Of a DNA stretch of 57,681 nucleotides, positions 1 through 7,139 are shown one piece after another (the first letter of the stretch is position 1; each line of letters starts with the position of its first letter). Position numbers and translations under genes: made by a program. The notes below the pieces were generated by a model that was not told the origin of the DNA, made no database searches, and saw only the letters and a list, made by a program, of their open reading frames with translations. The DNA is from Fimenecus sp045595185 (GTDB lineage: Bacteria; Bacillota; Clostridia; Oscillospirales; Acutalibacteraceae): assembly GCA_045595185.1 (NCBI GenBank), contig JAZNZX010000062.1:1-57681 (forward strand). Reading direction: 5' to 3'.

Positions 1-106
1 TGAGCGTAGCGAAGAATCTCTCGCATTTCATCAGTCACCCTGAGTGAAACGAAGGGTCTGTTAAAATAGGACAGAGATTCTTCGTCACTTCGTTCCTCAG
101 AATGAC
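1..106. repeat. CATTCTGAG-type palindromic repeat (5' end cut off)
   Basis: The unit has outer arms GTCATTCTGAG...GAAGAATCTC and their inverted copy, around a related inner arm GTCACCCTGA...GAAGGGTCT. The window begins inside the left arm. Full or partial copies recur near 21.06, 31.28, 37.59, 42.05 and 43.90 kb. Confidence 0.85.
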
Positions 107-119
107 ACTAAACCTTAAA

Positions 120-143
120 CATCCCTACAAACTCCAATTTATC
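120..143. repeat. Right terminal repeat of a composite intergenic element
   Basis: This 24-bp sequence starts CATCCC and ends AAACTCCAATTTATC. It differs at only three bases from 32464-32487 and resembles 21250-21273, which are the right ends of other intergenic elements in the window. It probably marks the right end of an element that starts before the window. The following stretch (about 160-195) holds a short CATTACG-type direct repeat, similar in style to 8805-8840. Confidence 0.6.
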
Positions 144-193
144 AAACCGACTCATATATCAATTCCGCATTACGCATTACGAATTCACGATTA

Positions 194-232
194 AAAAAAC
201 GGAGTCCGAAGACTCCGTTAAAAATTATTTTT
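194..232 (-). terminator. Rho-independent terminator of the first cohesin gene
   Basis: Read on the minus strand, the stem AACGGAGTC / GACTCCGTT closes a TTCG tetraloop and is followed by a run of T. It starts about 14 nt past the stop codon at 240. Confidence 0.85.
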
Positions 233-239
233 TATTTAA

Positions 240-1097
240 TTATGCCTGAGCGTCTGTGTTAGGAATTGCTGGGTTTGTGATTGGGTCTGAAGAAAGCTTA
301 GCAATCTTTGCTCTTTGAAGAACTTCACCACAGTCCTTACACTTCTGAACTTTTTCGCCTTCAGCTGTTGTTGTAGCAGCCTTAACTACTTCCCATTTAC
401 CTGCTGTACATTTGCCTGTTGCAGGGATAGCTTCTGTAATCTTGTTGCCACAGATTTTACATGATGCTTCCTTAACACCAGCTTCTTTACATGTAGCAGC
501 CTTTGTTTCAGTGTATTTGCTGTATTCACATTCATGTTCTGATGGGTCTGTTGGTTCTGTAGGAGTTTCAGATGGCTTTTCTGTTGGCTTTTCTGTTGGC
601 TTTTCTGTTGGTTTTTCTGTTGGAGTTTCAACATAACCCTTAAGTGCAACTTTACCTGCAGAAACGTTTACTGTATTGTAATCGTTGTCACAAGCTTCGT
701 CAACAACAACCTTAACTTCACTGTCAGTAGCCTTGAGAGCTTCAAGTTCAACTGTGAACAATGTGCCAGCTTTTTCGATTGTTTTGTCTGTAGCAACTGT
801 ATATCTTGCTTTACCTGCTGCATAGTTGCCGTTAACAACTGCACCTGAAACTGCATCTGAAGATGCTGCCATATCTGTTACCTTGAATGCATCTGCATCA
901 TAAACGAGGTCAGCTGTAAGAACGCCAAGACCTGAGCCTTCTGAAATAGCTACTGTAACTGTAACTTTGTCACCAGCTTTGATGTCAGCTGTCTTGCTTG
1001 CTTTTACAGTAAGGCTTGCACCTGCAGCAGAAACTACGAATGAGAACATGCTGAAAACTACAAGAACTGCTAAAAGAACGCTTGCAAATTTTTTCAT
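240..1097 (-). CDS. Secreted cohesin-domain protein with CxxC repeats
   Basis: Predicted secreted protein of 285 aa. Residues 1-24 are a Sec signal peptide. Residues 27-155 fit a cohesin-type beta-sandwich: an alternating V/T-rich start, a GLGVLTADLVYD-like strand and a GTLFTVELEA strand near its end. A TEKP repeat linker (about 158-185) follows, then cysteine-pair modules (CKICG, CKDCG) of the kind repeated in many clostridial surface proteins. Cohesins bind dockerins, and the neighbouring gene carries a dockerin, so a cell-surface assembly role is plausible. There is no C-terminal membrane anchor; the end (IPNTDAQA) looks like the IPNTG-like stretch that often precedes an anchor, so the anchor may have been lost (inference). 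The ATG has AAGGAAGG upstream. Confidence 0.8.
   Translation of the reverse strand: MKKFASVLLAVLVVFSMFSFVVSAAGASLTVKASKTADIKAGDKVTVTVAISEGSGLGVLTADLVYDADAFKVTDMAASSDAVSGAVVNGNYAAGKARYTVATDKTIEKAGTLFTVELEALKATDSEVKVVVDEACDNDYNTVNVSAGKVALKGYVETPTEKPTEKPTEKPTEKPSETPTEPTDPSEHECEYSKYTETKAATCKEAGVKEASCKICGNKITEAIPATGKCTAGKWEVVKAATTTAEGEKVQKCKDCGEVLQRAKIAKLSSDPITNPAIPNTDAQA
574..621. repeat. 12-bp tandem repeat encoding the PTEK linker
   Basis: Four head-to-tail copies of GGCTTTTCTGTT (the last with one change) lie inside the first cohesin gene and encode the Thr-Glu-Lys-Pro linker. Such arrays can expand or contract in frame and change linker length. Confidence 0.85.
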
Positions 1098-1118
1098 AAT
1101 GAATTACCTTCCTTTTTA

Positions 1119-1247
1119 GGGCGTTCGCCCAAAATATTTTTTATTTGTTGCTTAATGCAACTGCAATTTTGTACACATTTACTTGAATTTGTGCAAAAAT
1201 GTACAAATTGTTAGCTTGATTATATCACAAGGTATAAAATATGTCAA
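1119..1247 (-). promoter_or_regulatory. Promoter and structured 5' leader of the cohesin gene
   Basis: On the minus strand, TTGACA (1242-1247) and TATAAT (1219-1224) are separated by 17 bp, a consensus sigma-A promoter. The transcript would have a leader of about 115 nt. It contains an inverted repeat (TTTTGTACA arms at 1167-1180 and 1195-1207) and a GGGCG/CGCCC hairpin (1119-1130) just ahead of the ribosome binding site. Confidence 0.75.
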
Positions 1248-1275
1248 TAAACTAATTATTCATTTTTTGACTATT

Positions 1276-2430
1276 TTATGCTTCAAGTCCTGCCACAATA
1301 CGCAAAATTCGACGAGCATCTGTTGCTGTGATTTTATAGTCACCGTTAACATCTGCGTATGCCATTTGTGACAATATAAGTGTTTCGATACGAGCGACAT
1401 GACGAAGAATCATTCTTGCATCTGTTGCAGTAAGCTTACCGTCACCGTTGACATCACCTTTGATTCGTTCAGGAGTAACAGCAGGGATTTCCTTTTCGTC
1501 AACTACTTCACCACAAACAGTACATTTTTTAACCTGTTTTCCTGTTTCTGTTTCAGTTGCTTCCTTAACAGTTTCCCAGTTACCTGCTTTGTGACCTGCT
1601 TTGAGAACAACTGATTCACCTTTCCAACCGCAAATTTCACATTGGAGATATGTTTCACCGTCTTTTGTGCAGGTTGGCTCAACAGTTACAAGCTTTGTGC
1701 TGTGACCCTTTGCCTTGATTACTGTTTCGTCAGTTTTGAAGCCACAGGTTGCACATTCCTTATACTCTTTACCGTCCTTATCACAAGTTGGCTGTGTTGT
1801 TACGGTTTTAAGGTTATGACCCGTTGCCTTAATTACAATGGGTTCTGATTCCCAACCACAGTTTTTAATTGTGCATTTCTGAATTTTAGAACCGTCATGT
1901 GTACAAGTTGCCTGACTTACAATTTCTTCCTTAATGTCATGACGACAAGTAAGAACAGTTTCAGGTAATGAGCTGTATTTTGCCTTTACCTGTGATGTGA
2001 CATCAATTGCCTTACCGTTACTGTCAACCCAAACTTCCTGAATATCAAGAGATACCTTACCGTTTGGCTTTTTAACCTTTAATTCAACAGTAAAAAGTGA
2101 TGCTCCTGCTGTAATCACAGTTGTATCAGCCATAACATATCTTACTTTTCCGTTACCTGCACTATCATTTACAAAACCTGTTCCGAGATTATCGTTTACC
2201 GTTGCAGATTCAATGCTAAATTTGTCTGTGTCATAATTAAACTCAATTGTGGCTGCACAGATATTTGAGTTTTTTGACACATTGACAGAAACGGTTACCC
2301 TTTCACTTTTACGAACCGTCTGTTTATCCGTTTTGATGGATATTTCAGGTACACTATCGGCAAAAGCAATTACAGAAATTGTGCTTAACGCAATAATCAC
2401 CGATAAAATCAAACATAACGCTTTTTTCAT
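1276..2430 (-). CDS. Cohesin-domain protein with C-terminal type I dockerin
   Basis: Secreted protein of 384 aa. Residues 1-24 are a signal peptide; 26-155 are a cohesin-like domain with a SLFTVELKV strand; about 165-300 are four cysteine-pair repeats (ATC..DG..Y..C..CG pattern). The last 60 residues are a type I dockerin: two F-hand calcium loops, GDVNGDGKLTATDARMIL and ADVNGDYKITATDARRIL. Carrying both cohesin-like and dockerin modules would make this an adaptor that bridges two partners. The start at 2430 was chosen because MKK begins the signal peptide and GAGGAG lies 9 nt upstream; a longer in-frame reading adds 15 residues without a ribosome binding site. Confidence 0.85.
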   Translation of the reverse strand: MKKALCLILSVIIALSTISVIAFADSVPEISIKTDKQTVRKSERVTVSVNVSKNSNICAATIEFNYDTDKFSIESATVNDNLGTGFVNDSAGNGKVRYVMADTTVITAGASLFTVELKVKKPNGKVSLDIQEVWVDSNGKAIDVTSQVKAKYSSLPETVLTCRHDIKEEIVSQATCTHDGSKIQKCTIKNCGWESEPIVIKATGHNLKTVTTQPTCDKDGKEYKECATCGFKTDETVIKAKGHSTKLVTVEPTCTKDGETYLQCEICGWKGESVVLKAGHKAGNWETVKEATETETGKQVKKCTVCGEVVDEKEIPAVTPERIKGDVNGDGKLTATDARMILRHVARIETLILSQMAYADVNGDYKITATDARRILRIVAGLEA

Positions 2431-2463
2431 TTTACTACGCTCCTCATTTAACAACTGATACAA

Positions 2464-2503
2464 ATTAAACCACAATTTAAAACACTCGTCAACACATTCG
2501 ACA
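2464..2503 (-). promoter_or_regulatory. Promoter with adjoining Spo0A-box-like site
   Basis: On the minus strand, TTGACG (2487-2492) and TTTAAT (2464-2469) are 17 bp apart. Four bases upstream of the -35 lies TGTCGAA (2497-2503), identical to the Bacillus/Clostridium Spo0A box, inside an ACATTC/GAATGT inverted repeat. The promoter is well supported; control by Spo0A is an inference from one 7-bp match. Confidence 0.55.
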
Positions 2504-2533
2504 GAATGTTCATTAAAAATTTACAATGTGATA

Positions 2534-4954
2534 TTATTTGTATTTCTTCATACAAAGTTTAAGTACGAAGGTTGCATTTCTTTGCATTTCATAAAGAGTA
2601 ATTCCGTCTTTTTTACCGTAAGTTTTAAGAAGTGTACCATCAGGTTTTCCGTTGGTCACTCTGTCACCACCGGGCATAAGGACATTTACACCTGCTCGTA
2701 CTCTGTATGCCTGGTCACGCATCTGTGGGAATTCCTGACTCTTTGACGGACGCATCCACCAGTCTGTCATAACAACACCGTCGAAGCCCCATTCTTCACG
2801 AAGAACTCTTTCGCAAAGCTCGTAATTGTAATGACCCCATACACCGTTAATCTTGTTATATGATGTCATAATTGTATTTGGCTTTGCAGTTTTTACGCAG
2901 ATTTCAAAACCTTTAAGATAAATTTCACGCAAAGCTCTTTCAGAAACTCGTGAATCGTTCTTTGTACGGTTTACTTCCTGATTGTTACAAGCATAATGCT
3001 TCGGACAAGCACTACCACCACAGGTCTGAATACCCTTTACTGCAGCAGCACCCATAAGACCTGTCACAACAGGGTCTTCTGAATAATACTCAAAGTTTCG
3101 ACCACAAAGGTGGCTACGGTGAATATTCATACCAGGTGCTAAAAGAATGTCACTACCCTTTGCTCTTAATTCTTCGCTGATTTTCGCATAAACCTTTTCT
3201 ACAAGTTCTGTGTTGAATGTGCTTGCAAGAGCTGTACCGTTAGGAATCAATGAGCAGTATGAAAGAAGTCGGATACCTGAAGGACCGTCAGTTGTAATCA
3301 TTGGTGGAATACCTTTATTACGAAGGCTTTCGAGAACACCACCCATAGCACCTGCGTTACCCTTTGCACCTAAAGGTGAGTCCATTTTATAGTCACCACG
3401 AGAAATTGCTTCAAGTTCTTCAAGGCTTAACTGTGCAACAAAGTCTTCCATTGAAACAGTACCATTTTCAACATCGGCAAGCTTGTATCCCTTGTCGCCT
3501 GTATATTGAACATCTTCACCGATATTTTCAAGAATAACCTGTTTCAAGTCATAGGAACGGGTTCTTACTGCTCGTTTTTCAAGTCCGTTTTCAGTATTAA
3601 CAAATCTGTTGAATGAAATCTGTGGTGCTGAAACCTGCTTGAGTTTAAGCATCTCCTTTGTTTCGTCCTGATAATAGCTCCATACCTTTTCTGCATTGCG
3701 GACATTGTTACCTACGCAAAGAGCATATTCGCCCTTTTCCATAACATAAGCGAATGCAAAACCGCTTGCACCGTTATCGTCATATGACCAAAATCTTTCA
3801 ATAGGTACTTTGATTTCAAGAGTTTCACTCTCATCAGGTGCTAACACCTTTGTTTTGCCGAATGCAACAAGCTCTTTTGCAGGGTTTCCGAGTCTTCCGC
3901 AAGGCTTTGAAACATAAACCTGAACAACCTCTTTACCTGCAAGTTCACCTGTATTTTTAACAGTACATTTTACTGTCACATTTTCTTCATTCTGTTCTGC
4001 ACCGTCAAACACAATGTCAAAATCAGTATATGAAAGACCGTAACCAAAAGGATAAGCAACTGCATCCTTATTAAATGTTTCAAAATAACGATAGCCTACA
4101 TAAATATCTTCTTCGTAGTAGTTATATTCAAGCTTACCGAAATTAGCAGATGATGGGTAATCCTCGTAATTTCTTGCGATAGTGTCAGTAAGACGACCGC
4201 AAGGATTAACCTTACCGCAAAGCAAGTCAGCAACAGCGTTACCGCTTTCCATACCACCTTGCCAAACAATCATAACAGCACCAATTTTACTACCGAATTC
4301 ACGAAGCCAGCTCATATCAACAACAGAACCGATATTAAGGAGAATTGTAACATCGTCAAACTGCTCGCAAATTCTGTGAAGTGCCCTTCTTTCGTCGTCA
4401 GTTATGTAATAGCTCCCTTTTTCAAGTGCATTTTCTCTGTCCTCACCTGATGAACGGCCAATCACGAAAACAGCTTTTTCACTTTCTGCCTTTGCGTCCT
4501 TCACCATTTCAGCAGTAAGTGGCATTTCAGGATAAAAGCGTGGCCAATGACCCCAAACACCGTGGTCAATAGGATTTTCTTTACACCATTTTTCATATAC
4601 ATCAGCAAGTTTTGTGTTAAGAACCAAATCTTCACAGTTTTTAAGTCCCTCAACAAGGTTTACACCGTATGGTTTCTTAACATCACCACCAGAACCGTAG
4701 CCTGTAAAAAACCAGTCAATTTGTCCTCTGCCGAAAACTGATACCTTTGTACCCTTTTCGAATGGCAAAACACCGTTATTTTCAAGAAGAACTGCAGTTT
4801 CGCCTGCTGCTTCACGCAAAACCTCAGGCATACCGTCTGTGACAGTTACTTCACCAAGTGCTTCCAATGATTCCTCCTGTGAAACATCTGCACCTGCAAT
4901 CTTCATTCCTAATTTCATTGCAGCAACAACAATTTTTTCAGTAAACTTTGGCAT
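2534..4954 (-). CDS. GH3 beta-glucosidase with swapped domain order
   Basis: Glycoside hydrolase family 3 enzyme of 806 aa, expected to release glucose (or a similar sugar) from beta-glucosides. The domain order is reversed relative to most GH3: the alpha/beta sandwich comes first (about 30-265), then a fibronectin III-like domain (about 280-370), then the (beta/alpha)8 barrel (about 470-770). The barrel holds TTDGPSGIR, the K-H-Y-A substrate motif and the nucleophile Asp731 in VVMTDWW. This permuted order is known from Ruminococcus albus and Butyrivibrio enzymes. There is no signal peptide, so it acts in the cytoplasm, presumably on sugars imported by the GPH transporters nearby. The start at 4954 has AAGGGGA upstream; a 15-residue longer reading lacks a ribosome binding site. 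No dockerin is present. Confidence 0.92.
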   Translation of the reverse strand: MPKFTEKIVVAAMKLGMKIAGADVSQEESLEALGEVTVTDGMPEVLREAAGETAVLLENNGVLPFEKGTKVSVFGRGQIDWFFTGYGSGGDVKKPYGVNLVEGLKNCEDLVLNTKLADVYEKWCKENPIDHGVWGHWPRFYPEMPLTAEMVKDAKAESEKAVFVIGRSSGEDRENALEKGSYYITDDERRALHRICEQFDDVTILLNIGSVVDMSWLREFGSKIGAVMIVWQGGMESGNAVADLLCGKVNPCGRLTDTIARNYEDYPSSANFGKLEYNYYEEDIYVGYRYFETFNKDAVAYPFGYGLSYTDFDIVFDGAEQNEENVTVKCTVKNTGELAGKEVVQVYVSKPCGRLGNPAKELVAFGKTKVLAPDESETLEIKVPIERFWSYDDNGASGFAFAYVMEKGEYALCVGNNVRNAEKVWSYYQDETKEMLKLKQVSAPQISFNRFVNTENGLEKRAVRTRSYDLKQVILENIGEDVQYTGDKGYKLADVENGTVSMEDFVAQLSLEELEAISRGDYKMDSPLGAKGNAGAMGGVLESLRNKGIPPMITTDGPSGIRLLSYCSLIPNGTALASTFNTELVEKVYAKISEELRAKGSDILLAPGMNIHRSHLCGRNFEYYSEDPVVTGLMGAAAVKGIQTCGGSACPKHYACNNQEVNRTKNDSRVSERALREIYLKGFEICVKTAKPNTIMTSYNKINGVWGHYNYELCERVLREEWGFDGVVMTDWWMRPSKSQEFPQMRDQAYRVRAGVNVLMPGGDRVTNGKPDGTLLKTYGKKDGITLYEMQRNATFVLKLCMKKYK

Positions 4955-4989
4955 AATAAATCCCCTTATACACTTTTTATAACATTTTA

Positions 4990-5018
4990 ATCTTAACATA
5001 TAAAAATACCGTTTTCAA
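4990..5018 (-). promoter_or_regulatory. Promoter of the GH3 gene
   Basis: Minus strand: TTGAAA (5013-5018), 17-bp spacer, TAAGAT (4990-4995), about 40 bp upstream of the start codon. Confidence 0.6.
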
Positions 5019-5033
5019 TAGAATTGCACAGAA

Positions 5034-5067
5034 AAAACCTTGCAGAATCAATTCCTGCAAGGTTTTT
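5034..5067 (-). terminator. Terminator of the anchored cohesin gene
   Basis: Minus-strand stem AACCTTGCAG / CTGCAAGGTT with a T run after it, 17 nt past the stop codon at 5084. Confidence 0.85.
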
Positions 5068-5083
5068 GAACTTTATTATTCAA

Positions 5084-6142
5084 TTACTTCTTTTTACGAA
5101 GAAGAATAAGATATGCGATAATAACGCCAACCATAATGACTGCCAAAACAATAATTGTAATAAAGGCTATGTCGCTACCGATTAATTTGTCACCGAAAAT
5201 GTTATCCGGTTCTGTTGTAGGCTCTGTTTCGATTTCATAAAAGTTGTTTGTGCTTGGCTCTGTTACAGGGTCTTTTGGCTGTTCTGTTGATGGTTCTGTT
5301 GATTCGTCCTCACTTGTAGGCTCATCATCACCTGTCGGAGCAACCATCTGTGCTTCCTTATCGCCACAGGTCTTACAAACTCTTTCTCTGATACCCATTG
5401 TTTCGGCAGTAGGTTCTTTTGTAACCTCCCAATCGGAATAATCGTGACCTAACGCAGGGATAACAGACTGTGCACCGGACAATCCGCATGCAGTACATTT
5501 TCCTACTTTAATGCCGGTTTTTGTACAAGTGGGTTCTTGTGTAACCTTTGCTTCTTCAAACGAATGATTGTCATTCGGTTCAATTTCTCGTGTTTCTTTG
5601 TATCCACATGAACAATTAAGTTCTTCCTTACCATAAATCATACAAGTAGGCTCTTGTGTAACAACCCAATTTGTATGACCGTGACCACAGTTAAGCCTAA
5701 CACTTGATTTTGTTACAGTAACACCATTACCTTCAATATCAACAGCATTAGAAACACCTAATGATATTATGCCACCGTGAAGTTTTGATTTTAATTTAAA
5801 CGAAAGAACTGTTCCGCCGGCGGTAACACCTTCAGCCGATGTTCCACTAAATGTAAGCTTTCCCGAATTTGAAGGAGTAAATGTTTCTTCAACACTAAAA
5901 AGTCCGCCCGTCTTTCCCGATTCAGGAACATACTCAAACTCATCAGGATTGAAATTGACAGTAAATGAAAAGCTTCCAAGCCCGGAATCTGCAGAAAGTT
6001 TGATGTTTACCGTTATTGTTTCATATTTGTCAACATAATAATCACTTACACCAACCGATAATGTGGGGTTAGCAGCATAGCAAGGCACAACATTTATAAG
6101 TAAAATGAAAACAACTAAAACACAGCTTAATAGTTTTTTCAC
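5084..6142 (-). CDS. Membrane-anchored cohesin-domain surface protein
   Basis: Surface protein of 352 aa: signal peptide (1-24), cohesin-like domain (about 25-150, with GLGSFSFTVNFNPDEFEYV), two to three cysteine-pair repeats (about 155-255), an acidic Thr/Pro/Glu linker (about 258-310), one transmembrane helix (about 322-346) and a basic RKKK stop-transfer end. This is the layout of an anchoring scaffoldin: cohesin outside, held in the membrane. A GTG start at 6142 is preferred because GAGGTGAT lies 4 nt upstream and MKKLLSCVL begins the signal peptide; the frame also allows a GTG three codons earlier. It could display the dockerin protein encoded at 1276-2430 (inference). Confidence 0.82.
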   Translation of the reverse strand: MKKLLSCVLVVFILLINVVPCYAANPTLSVGVSDYYVDKYETITVNIKLSADSGLGSFSFTVNFNPDEFEYVPESGKTGGLFSVEETFTPSNSGKLTFSGTSAEGVTAGGTVLSFKLKSKLHGGIISLGVSNAVDIEGNGVTVTKSSVRLNCGHGHTNWVVTQEPTCMIYGKEELNCSCGYKETREIEPNDNHSFEEAKVTQEPTCTKTGIKVGKCTACGLSGAQSVIPALGHDYSDWEVTKEPTAETMGIRERVCKTCGDKEAQMVAPTGDDEPTSEDESTEPSTEQPKDPVTEPSTNNFYEIETEPTTEPDNIFGDKLIGSDIAFITIIVLAVIMVGVIIAYLILLRKKK

Positions 6143-6173
6143 GCATATCACCTCATTGTCATTTATAAATATA

Positions 6174-6201
6174 ATTATACCTATAAAATAATATTTGTCA
6201 A
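6174..6201 (-). promoter_or_regulatory. Promoter of the anchored cohesin gene
   Basis: Minus strand: TTGACA (6196-6201), 16-bp spacer, TATAAT (6174-6179). The -35 overlaps the stop codon of the small upstream gene. Confidence 0.7.
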
Positions 6202-6437
6202 TTCAATCTGTGAGAACGATATGCCTTTTTATTGGAATTTTTGTCGTAATATCCCACAAGAGTATGGCCTAAAAGTCTTGTGTCCCGCTCCATTTCGCGA
6301 AGCATTGTCAGTCTGCTGTTGATTTCATATAATTCTATGCCACAAGTTCCCTTTTTAAGGGCAGAACAACTCCTTATCATCTCCTTTATATCTTCTGCCT
6401 GTCTTAAATATTCCTTACCTAACTGTTCCAAAGTCAT
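6198..6437 (-). CDS. Small hypothetical protein under a LexA-type operator
   Basis: A 79-residue soluble protein, mostly helical and rich in charged residues, with no family I can name. It is very likely real: AGGAGG stands 7 nt before the ATG and a near-consensus promoter lies upstream. A 28-bp near-palindrome centred on GAACATTTGTTC covers the expected transcription start, so the gene should be repressed by LexA and induced by DNA damage (inference from the operator). The sequence has a heptad-like helix (RLTMLREMERDTRLLGHTL), which hints at oligomerisation or a protein partner. Neighbouring genes give no functional clue. Confidence 0.7.
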   Translation of the reverse strand: MTLEQLGKEYLRQAEDIKEMIRSCSALKKGTCGIELYEINSRLTMLREMERDTRLLGHTLVGYYDKNSNKKAYRSHRLN

Positions 6438-6449
6438 ATCTGCCTCCTT

Positions 6450-6510
6450 TCTGTACCGAACATTTGTTCTGTACAGAAAGTATCATATCACCTTTTTCGT
6501 GTTTACTCAA
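6450..6510 (-). promoter_or_regulatory. Promoter with LexA-type SOS operator
   Basis: Minus strand: TTGAGT (6505-6510), 17-bp spacer, TATGAT (6482-6487). The operator spans 6450-6477: arms TCTGTAC / GTACAGA flank CGAAC-ATTT-GTTCT, an almost perfect 28-bp palindrome around the Gram-positive LexA core GAAC-N4-GTTC. Its place just after the -10 suits direct repression. Confidence 0.7.
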
Positions 6511-6521
6511 CAGAAATAAAT

Positions 6522-6551
6522 AAAAACAGTCCGTTTTAGTGGACTGTTTTT
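6522..6551 (-). terminator. Terminator of the zinc-ribbon membrane gene
   Basis: The stem AAACAGTCC / GGACTGTTT has an 8-nt loop and T-rich tails on both sides. On the minus strand it lies about 20 nt past the stop codon at 6571. Confidence 0.8.
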
Positions 6552-6570
6552 GAAAATTGGTTATAACAAA

Positions 6571-7005
6571 TTATGTCTTCTTAACGGTCTTTGCTCTGCA
6601 TTTCGGACAAGTGATTTCAATTTTTCCTCTGTTTTTAGGTACTCGCAAAACTGTTTTACATTCCTTACATTTAAAATACTTATGTGTGTTTCTGTCGCGT
6701 AATTTATTACCAAGAAGTTTTAGTTCTGCTTTTGGCTTTTCAGACCATCTTAAATACCAATTCAATTCTTTTCGTCTTGCTTCGTAATTTTTCGACAATG
6801 TTCTGTACAAACCGTAAAAAATTATAGCAACACCGATAAAATATAAAAATCGTATCGGTCGGAAATTACCTAAAAATGTAAACACCATTGAAAATATTAT
6901 TAAAAACAAGGTGAATTGGTCAGTACCATATCGTCCTGCCATAAACTGTTGCATTTTAAGACTCGCTCTTTGCAGCATCTCTCTTAACCGTTGTGAAAAA
7001 CTCAT
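6571..7005 (-). CDS. Membrane protein with C-terminal zinc ribbon
   Basis: Hypothetical protein of 144 aa. Residues 1-25 are basic and amphipathic; two hydrophobic helices (about 30-47 and 52-68) form a hairpin in the membrane; the C-terminal part carries a zinc ribbon, CKEC (113-116) and CPKC (about 133-136), on the cytoplasmic side by the positive-inside rule. AAGGAAG precedes the ATG. No catalytic motif is visible. Similar small two-helix zinc-ribbon proteins are common in Clostridia and have no known function. Confidence 0.7.
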   Translation of the reverse strand: MSFSQRLREMLQRASLKMQQFMAGRYGTDQFTLFLIIFSMVFTFLGNFRPIRFLYFIGVAIIFYGLYRTLSKNYEARRKELNWYLRWSEKPKAELKLLGNKLRDRNTHKYFKCKECKTVLRVPKNRGKIEITCPKCRAKTVKKT

Positions 7006-7086
7006 TTCAATCTTCCTTAAATATATTTGTAAAGATATTATACCACAATTATTTGGAAATGATTACCTAATTTTTAACAGAGTGTA

Positions 7087-7123
7087 AAAAACACCCTTGA
7101 GAAATGTTTCCCAAGGGTGTTTT
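7087..7123 (-). terminator. Terminator of the first GPH transporter gene
   Basis: Stem AAAACACCCTTG / CAAGGGTGTTTT with a T-rich tail, 17 nt beyond the stop codon at 7140 on the minus strand. Confidence 0.85.
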
Positions 7124-7139
7124 AATAAGTAATTTTAAT

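Noticed and set aside
386..856. Reading frames inside the first cohesin gene on both strands
   Set aside because: They follow the Thr/Pro repeat and codon pattern of the real gene, have no ribosome binding site and give low-complexity peptides.
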